A stretch of DNA of 64,000 bases from Phytopythium helicoides (Eukaryota > Oomycota > Peronosporomycetes > Pythiales > Pythiaceae): positions 310,001-374,000 of the forward strand of contig JANFNE010000033.1 in NCBI GenBank assembly GCA_024867545.1. Direction: 5' to 3'. Under the pieces are notes generated by a model that did no database searches, was not told the DNA's origin, and saw only the letters and a program-made list of their open reading frames with translations. The position numbers and the translations under genes were made by a program. Shown one piece after another: positions 23,801 through 34,042 of the stretch; positions within the stretch are counted from its first letter, which is position 1, and every line of letters starts with the position of its first letter.

Positions 23801-24978
23801 ATCTCCGCCTCGGTTTCAGCGATGCGTGTGGCATGCGCTAGCAGCGGAGCGACGATTTCCATGGCATCGTTGCGACCCGTGATAGGGTGAACGCTTTCGT
23901 AGCTCTGCAGGATAAGTGTCAGCATGTACTTGATCGTGTTCGAGTACAGGTGCGGCACAACGCGAGGCAGGAACGGCTTTAGGACGTTCGAAACATAGCC
24001 CTCCTCGAGACAGAACCCGTCGTGAAGGCGCACCAACGCCTTGCTGAAGAACAGCAACTGCATCTCGTCCAGCGGCTTGGGGTTGTCAAAGATAGAGTAC
24101 AGCAGCGCCCACTTCTCAATGTCCTCATCCTCCTGACAGCCAAACACGGCAGTCGTGGCGGTCGACCCCGACGACGAGTCCGACGAGAACGACTCGTACA
24201 AGTCCTCCTCGCCCGTGTACAGCTTCATGATGATCTCCGAGCACAAAAAGTGCTTCTTGTAGTAACCGTACTCTTCATGCGGCTCACCGGTGAGCACGGG
24301 CGGCGTGACAAACTCGGCCAGCACCTCCTTGACAGTCTCTGGCTGCATGAGCCAAAGGCGAATGTCCGAGTCCGTGTCCTCGAGGATCTCGAGCACGGGG
24401 TCGATGGCCATGTCGAGGAAGTTCTCGAGCGTCATCTTCTTGCGTCCGTGGCCGGGGATTCCGAACTCTTCAGGGTACGAGGGCAGCGACCGTCGGCGGA
24501 ACGAGTCGGCGTCGTCCAGGAACTTGGACAGGCTGCCGGAGCGCCCCCCGCGGTTGGTCACCACCTCCATCTCGTTGACCGAGAAGCTGAGCGTGGGCGG
24601 CACCACCGCCGGCAGCCGGTCCATCAGCGCAGGCTCGTCGTCGTCTTCCTCCTCCAGGTAGTCGCCCGTGATGGGCTCGTGGAACTCGTCGTCGTCGTCG
24701 TCCTCCTCCTCCTCGCGCTTTTCGCCCGGATGCGCTGCCTCGTCCTCCTCCTTGTCGCTGGCATCGGCCGCCTCGACGGCCTCCTCCTCACCGGCGTCGA
24801 CCGCTTTCTCCTTGTCGCCGGCGTCAGGCGCCGCCTGCTTCCGCACGTCCGCGGCTTCCTGCGCTGGCTCCGGCTCGTCGCTCACGGCCTCCAACTGGTT
24901 GCCGCCCAGCGGCTCGAGCGTCGCGGGCGCGGGCGGCGCGGCGGCCAGCGGCGCGGGCTGCGGCGCGACCAGCTCCAT
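20819..24978 (-). CDS. SAPS-like (PP6 regulatory subunit-like) protein with PH and NTF2/SnoaL-like domains
   Basis: Two exons, 23,487-24,978 and 20,819-23,421, joined over a 65 nt intron (GTGCGT...GAACAG) in phase 1, give 1,364 aa. The start is the ATG at 24,978; the frame stays open upstream, but that sequence looks like a promoter. Residues 1-120 are acidic and disordered. About 150-740 is helical and resembles the SAPS repeat region of PP6/Sit4-associated subunits, including LWLMQPETVKEVL and LLFFSKALVRLH. A long Ser/Glu-rich region follows. About 1076-1182 is a PH domain (AGYMYKSKL at its start, W near its end), and about 1216-1364 an NTF2/SnoaL-like fold starting LTKQELKDLVVEFYKNLYG. SAPS proteins direct PP6-type phosphatases to substrates; a membrane-directed adaptor is an inference. 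The SAPS call is the least certain part. Confidence 0.75.
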
Positions 24979-25650
24979 GCTCGGGCGAGGCCTGCGGCGG
25001 CGGCGGGCGTCTCTGCTACTGAGCGCTGCGCTGGCGTGGCGGGGCGGAAAGGACGCGTTTCCCCCCTCGACACTTGCGAACTGTATGGGCCGCCCAGCTC
25101 TGCCGCGTCGCCGCGAAAAAGGGGGCGGCGCGCGCCCATTGGCGCAAAAGGCCGAGGAAATGCCCCACTCACTCGCGGGATTGGCCCAAATGGGAGTCAG
25201 CGCCGCCCATCGGGGGCGCCCATTGGCGGAAACAACTGTGCGGGAAGGGTGGGTGCGGCGCAAAACCGGTACTACCGGTTCTTGGTTCATCAGAGCTGCA
25301 GGATCCAGCAGGCACAGCCCAAGGGAGAAGCAATTGGCTCGCCCGCCGCCCGCCGCCCGCCGCCCGCTGATGGGCGCGTCGCGTTGCTCTGCAGGCCGGA
25401 AGTGCGTCAAGAGCGGCGTTTCAAGTCGCCAGATCAGCCGGCCCCGCCGTGGGCTGTCGAAGCAACGATAGGCTTGCCAACAACCGGTAGCGTCCAAGAT
25501 TGAGTAACAGGTATTCAGTACGTGTCGATGTTGAAGAGCCACTTTCGGATCGCAACTGGTGGTGCCAGAGCTCAAATGGTGGGCAGGAGCAGCTCCGAAC
25601 GCACTTGGCGCGCACTCGGTGGATCCGATGAGTGGTAGCTCAGGTCCTGA
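24979..25650. promoter_or_regulatory. Divergent promoter region with repeated CCAAT (ATTGG) boxes
   Basis: About 670 bp separates the SAPS-like gene (-) from the CFAP119-like gene (+). Four ATTGG (inverted CCAAT) pentamers occur at 25,138, 25,180, 25,222 and 25,333; the first three are 42 bp apart, close to four helical turns. The region is GC-rich with gccgcccgccgcccgc repeats near 25,350. Use as a bidirectional promoter is an inference from gene order. Confidence 0.5.
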
Positions 25651-26510
25651 CCCCACTTGCAACGACAGACAGAGGCGATTGTGTGGAAGTACGCGACGGA
25701 GCAGGAGCTCGCGCGACTGAGCGAGTGCTACGCGGTGGACGACTGCAAGCGGTGCGGCTCCATTACTCGACCATAGCCCACACGATCAGTGACTTAGCAT
25801 CTAGATGGCACTTGACTGCCGCTCAGAATGTTGGGCGAGATCTTTGCACGAGGCGACGACCGAGACAACGAGCGCAACGCCTTCCTGCTAGACTTTCAGT
25901 TCCACAACTACTCATATCCTCCCACCGCGACATGCATTGCATCATTTTACACACGCTACATCCATATCGTTATCCATGTCTTTTTGCTTGCCCTTACTAC
26001 TAGCATTGAAAGATCACGTTTTGCAGGCAGCAGCTTTTTTCAGCAGAGCAAACGTCGGCGTTGCTGGGTATCTGCCACGCGCTCATGGCAAGGGACTTTG
26101 ACGTGGACAGCAACACGGCTCTAGCGGACAGCTACGCGCATTTTGAGGCTCTACTACTTTCACACAGTGTCAATCGATCTCCCAAGAGGTCTGTTTGTCA
26201 TCAGTACTCAGCTTATGCGCTTTCGTCGGGCTAATCCTACTTCAAATTCAACAGTGTGCTGGTGTTCTCGCCGGAGCAGGTCGCGTCGATCGTGGACTTT
26301 GTCACCCATACGTACTTTCGACACTTTGAGCTGTACAAGAGCATCTATACCCCACACAAGCACGTCTTTCTCACCCAGCGCGAGGTCAACGATGTCCAGG
26401 TGCCTCGGATGCCAAGACCATTAGTCGATGGGCTGCTGCACGCGCCTCCAAAATATGAAGCACCAGTCGTTGAGGGAGAAGGCGTCAAATCGGAACAGAT
26501 GCAAGCGTGA
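25651..26510 (+). CDS. CFAP119 (CCDC189)-like cilia/flagella-associated protein, 5' end unresolved
   Basis: Four exon segments can be joined in frame: up to 25,751; 25,827-25,913; 26,018-26,188; and 26,255-26,510. The first and last introns are GT-AG (75 and 66 nt). The middle one (25,914-26,017) starts ATATCCTCC and ends CAC, a U12-type AT-AC intron; splicing it gives HNYSFCRQQLFSAEQTSALL. The joined protein has an IVWKYA start segment, LLDFQFHNYSFC, ALLLSHSVNRSPKS and FVTHTYFRHFELYKSIYTP, a pattern I recognise from the FAP119/CCDC189 family of axonemal proteins. The family role is in motile cilia, which fits zoospores. The initiator ATG is not visible: the frame is closed by a stop at 25,648, so a short upstream exon is likely. 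Confidence 0.68.
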
Positions 26511-27100
26511 ACGTGGAGTCATCGCAATCGATTTGGGGACATTCCATTCTAGAATGTCACTCCACGCGCATAGTCTAACAAGGTATAGTCAAAGCATGGT
26601 CATTCGACTGGCCCCGTCCATCGCACTCGCTTCGAAGGTGGTGCAGCATCAAACTCTTCTTCACTTGTTGTATAATATGTCTCCTTGATCTCGGCAAGCT
26701 CTTTTTTTTTGGAGCTCGACAGCAATCTTCGCATTTAGTTCTTTGCATGTCATCAGTCTCGGAAATAACGGAATAGTACATCCAGCATCTCCCAGTAGAT
26801 TGTTGGGTTGCCTAGCTTTTCTATCTTCTCTTCAAGCCACCAAGTGCGCCGTTGGATGAAGATTTGTAATATTCATTCAGATCGCTGGGAAGTCCATCTT
26901 CTCTTCTGCAGCATCATCGTGGATACAGTAGCCGGAGGCAAACTACAGTAGCGTCGAGAGTCTCAAGCGGATGCACAAACAACTTGAAGGCAGTATAGTC
27001 TCAAGTAATCATCACAGGCTCACATAGTAACAGCAGCTTACTCGGCAGGTAAGGTGCTTGAGGTGCCTCATCAGCATACATCGAGTGTTCGAAACTCTTC
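26511..27100. other. Intergenic region 3' of the CFAP119-like gene
   Basis: AT-richer than the flanking genes, with a T9 run at about 26,702. No coding region can be supported; the short ORFs lack recognisable motifs. Confidence 0.5.
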
Positions 27101-27592
27101 TTAGCATCCGATAGACCATGCAAGGGAATGAACATTCTTCATAAGTGGCGGGACACGATTCTGTAGAGCCCATATCTCAACATCCATCATGATAGTATTT
27201 TGATACGCAGTTCCAAGTCCGATCATGGAGGCGGCAACAACCCACGTATCTCCAGGATCTTTATCAGGATAGAAGAGATGAGCTACAAAATGTTCGGCAA
27301 CTAATGGATCACAAGCTTGTACCAACAGATGAATCAAGTTGCGGTGGAATTCTGCACTCACACGTTGTTTTTGCATCCCTTAATTGCTTGCAGCGGCGAG
27401 CTCGATCAACTCCTGGAGCCCATCAATAGCCTCTCGAACTTTCAAGTCATGAAAGCACCGTGGACACGCGGGCTCTCCGATAGAAGCGACAAGTGAAGCT
27501 GAAATGCTGAATCTTCGGCAGTAATACAAGCGCATACTGCTGAGCATGGGAACAACACGTTCGATTAAGCGACAACGATGACAAGCCATCAA
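27101..27592 (-). pseudogene. Unrecognised ORF interrupted by one in-frame stop
   Basis: Two ORFs in the same frame (27,380-27,592 and 27,101-27,376) are separated by a single TAA at 27,380-27,382. The first part contains CHRC and CPRC pairs, possibly zinc-binding. The second has protein-like composition (LIHLLVQACDPLVAEHF, DTWVVAASMIGLG). No good splice pair removes the stop. Either a pseudogene or part of a gene whose exons I could not resolve; no family recognised. Confidence 0.3.
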
Positions 27593-27617
27593 CTATGGAA
27601 TAATTTCGCCATCGATT

Positions 27618-28376
27618 TCACATCACTAGTCTTTGAAGGGTTGTTCGATGCAAAGCGCCTATTGTCCCTGGACTTGAGTTGATAGTAGTCAATAGCCACC
27701 GAGCATAAGCTCCAGTCGATATTCCGCAGCTGTGCCAAACACTCCGTATGAGACGATTTACGGGCTTTGCCCCTCCGGTTGCCTTAGTGGTGCCTGAAGC
27801 AGTTGGAGTAGACGATGATCTCTCCACCAACATGGGTCGACGGTGACCGTGCCACCAGCAGCGCGACCTTCGTCTCTTCGTGAGCGTTGGTGCGAATCCC
27901 GACGGCGGCAACCCCAGGCTCTTCTGCGACCATCTATAGCGGGACGAGCTGAAGTGGAGACGGGTAGCCGAGGTGGCGAGTGACCAGTCTGCGCATTCCA
28001 TAATGTCGTCCTACCAGTTGGAGCGCGTGGACATGACCTAGTCCATGGCCATCTGTCTTCGCAGGTATACGTCGCTCCCGAAAGGCTCCCTGGATCAGAG
28101 TGCAATGACTTGCCGGGCCGTGTCCTTGAACACCGGCATCGCCGCCTCCCCGGCTTCCTCGACGTGCAGCCTCACAGCGGCTGGCAGAGCCTCGATTCCG
28201 CCACGAAAAAAAAACTCGCCCAGCATTGACGGCGGGACGGATCTTTTAGCGCCATCGAGATGGTGTCTTTGCCACTCAAGATTCGTACCGGCGGGAAATT
28301 GTTCATCGAAACGGTTCGCACGGGTCCTGGCTACGATATCAGTGGTGATCTTCCGCGGAAGTTGCATACCCGGCAC
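27618..28376 (-). pseudogene. Decayed or unresolved coding segments
   Basis: Two minus-strand ORFs in different frames (28,095-28,376, ending DTARQVIAL, and 27,618-28,001) lie upstream of the interrupted ORF on the same strand. The first looks protein-like (RANRFDEQFPAGTNLEW, GGIEALPAAVRLHVEEAGEAA) but stops abruptly, and no GT-AG join to the next ORF gives a sensible sequence. An old gene relic is the simplest reading. No family recognised. Confidence 0.2.
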
Positions 28377-28692
28377 CGTGGATCGTCATGAGATTCGTGC
28401 TTTTTGTCCGGGCGGGAGCATCTGCAACGTTGGCGCGTGCCCAGTCGTGGTCAACCGGTAGGTTGCTAATTGCATGGATCGGTCATACCACCGCAACAAA
28501 ATTGCGTTGTATCTCCGCCGCCACCGCAGCTCAATGATGATCTCGGCGCGCAGCTCGTGTCAATGTCATGTTGAAGTGCGGAGTTGCTCAATGAGGGTTC
28601 TCAAAACGGCTCCACCGAGGGAACTTTGCACCACGTTGCCGAAAAGGGGGCAGCACTCCAAGACTTCCCCCCGCCGAGAAAGTGCACGCAGC
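28377..28692. other. Upstream region of the amidohydrolase gene
   Basis: About 315 bp before the ATG at 28,693. The same frame remains open to 28,474 with an earlier ATG, but that extension is Arg/Ser-rich and lacks the fold that starts with MKAFVNGKIW, so I treat it as 5' leader and promoter. Confidence 0.5.
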
Positions 28693-30629
28693 ATGAAGGC
28701 GTTCGTGAACGGCAAGATCTGGCAGTGGGCGGGCGCGCCCGCGCGCTGGATGCTGGTGGCGGACGACGGTGAGATCCTGCGTGTGGGCGCGGGCGCGCTG
28801 CCGGCCGAGGCGGAGGGCGAGGGCGTGGCGGTCGAGGACCTGGGCGGCCGCCTCGTGCTCCCGGGGCTGCACGACGCGCACATTCACGCCTATGGGCTGG
28901 GCGAGAGCGCCGAGTACCTCGACTTGCTGGGCTGCGAGTCGTTCGAGGACCTGGCGGCACGGCTCGCGGCCTACGACGCCAGACACCCGGACAAGGCGTG
29001 GGTTGTGGGCTTCGGCTGGGCTCAGGACAAGCTCTCGCCCTCGGCGCGGTATCCGTCGCGCCACGACATTGACACCGTCATCAAGGACCGCCCCGTCATA
29101 CTGCACCGCGGCTGCTGGCACATCGCAGTGGTCAACACCAAGGCGCTAGAGATTGCCGGCGTCGACGTTGCGCAGAAGCACCATGAGGTCGAAGGTGGGG
29201 TCATCGACGTGGACGACAGCGGGGTCACAGGTATCCTGCGCGAGTCGGTGGGCTCTCTCGCGGATGCCTTGTGCCGTGGACGGAACTAACTCCCTCATCG
29301 TTCGTACCTTAGGCGGTGGAAATTGTCATGAGACACGCTAACGAGCCGTCCCTAGGTACGCTTGATCCTGGCTGCAAAGTGAACGGTTCTTACTAATCAA
29401 CACTTTGTCGAGCCGCAGACCTCCGCCTCAAATACCTGAAGAGCTCGCTGCACCAATGCGTTCGCTTTGGTTTGACTGCAATTCACTCCAACGACATTGA
29501 CGGCTGGAAGTTGCACTCGAAGCTTCAACAAGACAGCGGGTTGCCACTGCGGGTTTTCATGACGCCGGGTGCCGACGAGATCAATAGTCCAGACGTACCG
29601 AAACCTGGGACTCGAGTTGGCCGCCTTTCGTGCGATCGTGTCAAAATATTCTCTGACGGCAGTCTAGGCGCGGTACGAGTTGACAACACTGACGAATGCC
29701 AATTGTCAGTCTGATGCCACGATTTTGTTGATTACAGGAGACTGCTGCGGTTCGAGTCCCTTACAAAGGCACGGAAAATAAGGGCATACTCATGCACTCA
29801 GATGCTGACTTGATCAAGAAAATCTCCGAAGCGACGGAGAAAGGCTATCGTGTCGAGATTCATGCGATTGGTATAGTCACCTTGCGGTTGTGTGTTCTTG
29901 CCAGTTGATCAATCTTACTGATGGCGTTGATGTGTGTATGCAAGAGTAGGCGATCGAGCTGCTGAGCAGGTACTCATGGCTCTGCGTGAGGCTGACGTTC
30001 CACCTTCGAAACGCCCGATTATGACGCACTGCCAGATCCTTGGGGATGATTTGATCAAGCAGATGCGCGACCAAGGTGTCATCGGTGATATCCAGCCATC
30101 GTTCGCAATCACGGACGCTTCGTTTGCGCGCAAACGTCTTGACGACCATGTGCTGAAAACTTCTTACTGCTGGAAGACTATGCTCAAGAACGGCATCGTC
30201 TGCGCTGGTGGAAGCGATGCTCCTATTGAGACAAGCAATCCTTTCCAGGGAATCTTTGACGCCATTTATCGTCACAAGCCTGACCAGCCGGACTCGGTAT
30301 TCCTACCTGACGAAGCGCTTACATTCGACGAGGCGCTGACGATTTACACCCGAAATGGAGCGTATGCTGCCATGGAAGAACACCGCCTTGGGGAGCTCGC
30401 TCCAGGGTTCCGCGCCGATTTTGTCGTGCTGAATGAAGATGTGACGCAAAATCACAGCGCTTTGTTGCGTCAAGACCTCGTTGACAGCGTGTGGATCGAT
30501 GGTGTTGTATCGTATCAGTTCGACCGTGACCACGCGTTACAGCCTTCTCTCCAAGCGCACGATCTCTCGGCGAGTTCATTGCCCGGTAAGAACGGTTCGA
30601 TTCGCCTGTGCCATTGCTGCAGACGTTAG
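28693..30629 (+). CDS. YtcJ-like metal-dependent amidohydrolase
   Basis: Five exons (28,693-29,247; 29,313-29,355; 29,419-29,672; 29,738-29,870; 29,950-30,629) give a 554 aa protein; all four introns are GT-AG and 63-79 nt long. Motifs of the amidohydrolase_3/YtcJ family appear in order: MKAFVNGKIW beta-sandwich start, metal ligands H63 and H65 in GLHDAHIHAYG, GILRESAVEIV, FGLTAIHSND, VKIFSDGSLGA with the bridging Lys, EIHAIGDRAAEQ (His), MTHCQI (His) and CAGGSDAPIE (Asp). The C-terminus LPGKNGSIRLCHCC fits the family's PGKNG-plus-Cys ending. A potential extra intron (GTAAGA at 30,585 to CTGCAG before 30,625) would replace that ending by a 47-residue tail, so alternative splicing is possible. 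The substrate is unknown. The family is best known from bacteria and fungi. Confidence 0.9.
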
Positions 30630-30835
30630 CAGACGTAAGGCACGAAGAAGCTTGCTTTTTCACCCCGAATTGCAAAGTAACATGCCGTTCCAATGCAAGC
30701 TCACGGCACCTCAATGTTCTGTAGTCGCACATAATACCATCCATATTTGCTGAGGAAGGCTGCGCAGATGATCGGATACGTCTACAAAACAAAACAAAAC
30801 AAAACAAAAACCATCATTGGACAAAGTACACAAGT

Positions 30836-32843
30836 TTACAGCTTATCGGAAGTGACACAGGCGTTCGCTGCTCGAAGTGACTCGGTCACGGCTGCGATGT
30901 GCTCTAGTGTCTCGTTCCGCACTCGATTCAGCAGCTCTGGCGATAGCGTCGACGGCAATGGCACTGCACACACACTGTCGTCCACATCCGACTTCACTTT
31001 CTTGCGCGACACCGACAGATCAGTCTCGTTGTTCATCCCGCACCGAACGCTGATACGATGTAGTTCCTGCATGGCTATTTCTTGGGTGCGCTGCTGTAGC
31101 TGAAATCGCTCCATACGCTCATCAAGCGATGCAAACGCCCAGTCACCGAATTCGAGCGCGTGGTGGATGTACATGCGCTGTCGTACTGGCGCGGCTGCAA
31201 GCGTCGTCCTGCCTTCGGATCCATCAGGGAACACAAACTTGCACAACTCACTGTTCTGTTTGATCTGCAGAATGGTGCGGTCGGCAAACACGACGCGAAC
31301 TTTGCCGTCGCGGTAGGCGCGGAAGCGGCCGTGCTCATTCTCGACCTCCTCAAGGATCGTCGTCGACGCGGCTGGGTCCACCTCCTTACAGAAGCAGACG
31401 ATTGAATGGTAGAGTTGTAACGATGAGATCCCTTCGACGACAAATTCTCAACACTAAAGCAATCCGACCAACAGCGTACCTCATCAGCGGAGTATGAAGA
31501 GGCGGCTTCATCTCTACTTACCTGCGCTTGGCGCAAGTATTGTATGTGCTGGCACAGCGATGCAAGCGTCGAGTTCGAGCTGTGAGAATTGACCGCACAC
31601 AGACACAATGACACTCAGATACAATGAGACCGCCCCTCAACGCCGCTACCGATCTATTACAGCAGCAGCAAAACTGCAAACCCTTACCTTTCTCTCGAAC
31701 TCAAACCAACGTCTAACACGGATGGCGGAATCGTTTCTGTCGTGAACTGCTGCGATCGTCCCGACGCATCATATAGCCTGAAGAAATCGCCCTTGCACAC
31801 CAGCAAGGACCTTGTAATCGGCAAGGAAACCTTGAAAATGCGTCAGTTTACATCCGCGAGTCCATCAGATTCCATCACCATCTTACCAACGCGCTGGATC
31901 CGTCGCGAGGAACGAAAAGCGTCGTATCGTCCTCTTGAACCTCCACCACCACGCGCCTGTAGAGCCACTTGGACGGCATCGTCCCGACTCGCAGGATCTC
32001 TTGGAGCGGGGTGCCTCCGCTGGAAGAGTCCGTGGATGCAGCAAGCGTCTGCGCCTGCGGATCGATTAAGGAGAACTCTGGGCGAGTCGAGAGCGCTGCC
32101 GACTCTGGGAGCGAGGTCACGAGGCTGTACCGATCCCTGTCGACCTCGAACTCGAACCCCTTGTCGCCGCGGTCGATCGCGGCCTTGGCGCGCAGCAGGA
32201 TGGCGACCGGCAGCGCGAACCTTTCTGGCGTATGCTCGACCGGGAACGTCTGGTGCACTGTCGTGTAGTACGCGAACGCCGAGTGGCTGTCCGCGTCCGC
32301 GCCGTCGCCCGCCGTCGTCGCGGCCTCCATCACCACGAACAGGTCCACGAGCAACCCGCTCCGGTGCAGCCTGAGCTTGGCGAGCCCCTCAAGGGACTGT
32401 AGCTCTAGGCAGTCGGCGTCCCGATTGACGAGCGCTTCCGTGTCGAACGCCGGGCCGCCGGGCCAGCGCGCGCGCATGGAGCGGATGCGCCGCTGGCGGC
32501 GCAGCGAGGCTGCGTCCAGCAGCGCGACGTGCAGGAACGGACGCGCGCCTGAGAGCCACGCGAAGCGGTTGCGCAGCGTCACGGCGGCCGCCACCAGCGC
32601 GCGTTGCGAGGCCCGTGCGGAGGGCGTCAGGTGCCTCGAGAGCGCGCCGCCAGGCCCCACGAGCGAGAAGGCGGCGCCCGAGCGCTCCAGCGCCAGCGCC
32701 AGCGACGCGTGGCCCGCCGACGCGCTGCACACGGCCGAGCCGTCGGCCAGCAGCACGCAGCGCCGCCGCCGCAAAGGCTCCATGAAGGCGGCGGTTGCGG
32801 GAAGGGAGGCGACTGGGCTGAGACACGGGGAGGTGGAGGACAT
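30836..32843 (-). CDS. C5orf34-like protein
   Basis: Exons: 31,887-32,843; 31,688-31,830; 31,522-31,579; and a last exon ending at 30,836. Taking the last acceptor at 31,385 gives 568 aa. The first three junctions read well (GTAAGA, GTAAGG and GTAAGT donors). The last acceptor is uncertain, because the open frame upstream of it (LYHSIVCFCKE) also looks coding but is out of phase. The N-terminus (RCVLLADGSAVCSASAGHAS) and C-terminal segment (HGRFRAYRDGKVRVVFADRT, then CKFVFPDGS) resemble the two conserved regions of human C5orf34 (LYEDxSVxVxYxDGS; GRFLAYSDDKVHAIFLDG). The function of this family is poorly known. A broken inverted copy of the last exon lies near 49.1 kb. Confidence 0.62.
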
Positions 32844-33238
32844 GCGATCACTTCAACGCAGTCAACCCCACGCACGCTCGGGAACCACACACCGGAGCAC
32901 ACGAGTGACCCGCGGAGCTGGAACACTCAGCACTGACGACCAACGAGGTCAAGGCCAATCGTAGTCTGCAGCTGTTCTACAATACAAACACACCACTCGA
33001 AGCATTCTCTGAGCATTCATGCACCACCCTCTTTGTCATTTGTTGGTCGAGCTGCAGATTGTGAACGCGATCGCGACTGTCACCTACTTTGAAACGACCA
33101 ATCGATCGATATGCAACGCGGCGGAGACGCTGGACGCGGAGTTGTCGCCTTCACTGGAAAAATGCACTCCCTGGAGGACAAGTATCCACATGATAACATC
33201 GACCATGGCAAGGCAAAAGACCAGTGATGCATGCATTA
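32844..33238. other. Intergenic region upstream of the C5orf34-like gene
   Basis: Contains the presumed promoter of the minus-strand C5orf34-like gene on its left and the 3' end of the next minus-strand gene on its right. No additional gene seen. Confidence 0.5.
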
Positions 33239-34042
33239 TTAGTCATCGCGGCGGCGCTTACTAGGCTTGAACACCCGCGTCTTCGGCACTATCGTGACGA
33301 GTCGAATGCTTCGGACGTGCTGGATCCACCGCAAGTTTAGGAGCGGCTCGATCTGGCACGGAGGACTCTCGTCCTCCTTGTACCTCTGGATGACTGCGGG
33401 CATGATGTAGGGACCAAATGCACCAACTGCAAAGCAATGTTCCCGTCCACCTCCTCCCGCGAGGACGAGGTACCAACCTGGGTCCAGTTCCCGGGCAACA
33501 TCCTCGAAGCGCTCGGCATTTGGCACTCCAGTCTTCAGGCGATTGGGACGGATTTCTTTCATGTCGATTCGCGTCCCGTTGCGGTGGAGGTAGCGGTAGA
33601 ACTCGTTGATTTCTCCCTTCCAAACACCAACCGACAAGTCCTTCTGCACTGTGCGCATCTGCCAGGCCAAAAACGCCTCCCATCGTGAAGTCGGAAGTAG
33701 CTCAGGCACTTTTTGCGCGAACACCGTTGCTTGGAAGGCCTCGTAAAAACAGCGGTTAGGTACCAGGGGCTTGCGCTGCGACTTGCCAGGGTTGGACGGC
33801 ACGGCAGGCGATGGTGAGGCGACAGACGCAGATGGACGCACTGACGAATTTGGCGGGTGCGAGGACTGAAGCGACGGCAACGCGTTCGTCTGGTGCGACG
33901 ACTCGGACGAGGAAGCGACCTGGGGCAACTGAGGTGGTGGAGGCTCTTGTGAAGACTGGGACGACGACGACGTTGCCGAAAGTGTCGACGGAAGTGATGG
34001 CTGGGCTGAGCCGAACCTGGAGAGGCGGTGATCGAAATCCAT
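33239..34042 (-). CDS. Unrecognised protein with possible papain/OTU-like cysteine protease fold
   Basis: A 267 aa protein starting at the ATG at 34,042 (MDFDHRLSRFGS). Residues 1-90 are Ser/Pro/Gln-rich and disordered. Residues 95-255 form an ordered domain with NRCFYEAFQ (Cys98) and, 104 residues later, REHCFAVGAFG (His202) with a beta-strand-like context. A Cys in an alpha-helix-like segment and a later His followed by hydrophobics is the spacing of papain-fold peptidases, but no family-specific motif is clear. The C-terminus is basic (KPSKRRRDD), a possible nuclear signal. Another frame (34,065-34,346, starting MPKGRPRRIHG) may be an upstream exon or an unrelated ORF. Function unknown; the protease idea is tentative. 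Confidence 0.5.
   Translation of the reverse strand: MDFDHRLSRFGSAQPSLPSTLSATSSSSQSSQEPPPPQLPQVASSSESSHQTNALPSLQSSHPPNSSVRPSASVASPSPAVPSNPGKSQRKPLVPNRCFYEAFQATVFAQKVPELLPTSRWEAFLAWQMRTVQKDLSVGVWKGEINEFYRYLHRNGTRIDMKEIRPNRLKTGVPNAERFEDVARELDPGWYLVLAGGGGREHCFAVGAFGPYIMPAVIQRYKEDESPPCQIEPLLNLRWIQHVRSIRLVTIVPKTRVFKPSKRRRDD

Noticed and set aside
24022..25503. 493-codon plus-strand ORF opposite the SAPS-like gene
   Set aside because: Arg/Leu/Val-rich shadow of the GC-rich exon on the other strand, without motifs; the minus-strand reading has clear domain structure.
24979..25662. Upstream extension of the SAPS-like ORF
   Set aside because: The extra residues resemble translated GC-rich promoter with CCAAT boxes, and no domain would be gained.
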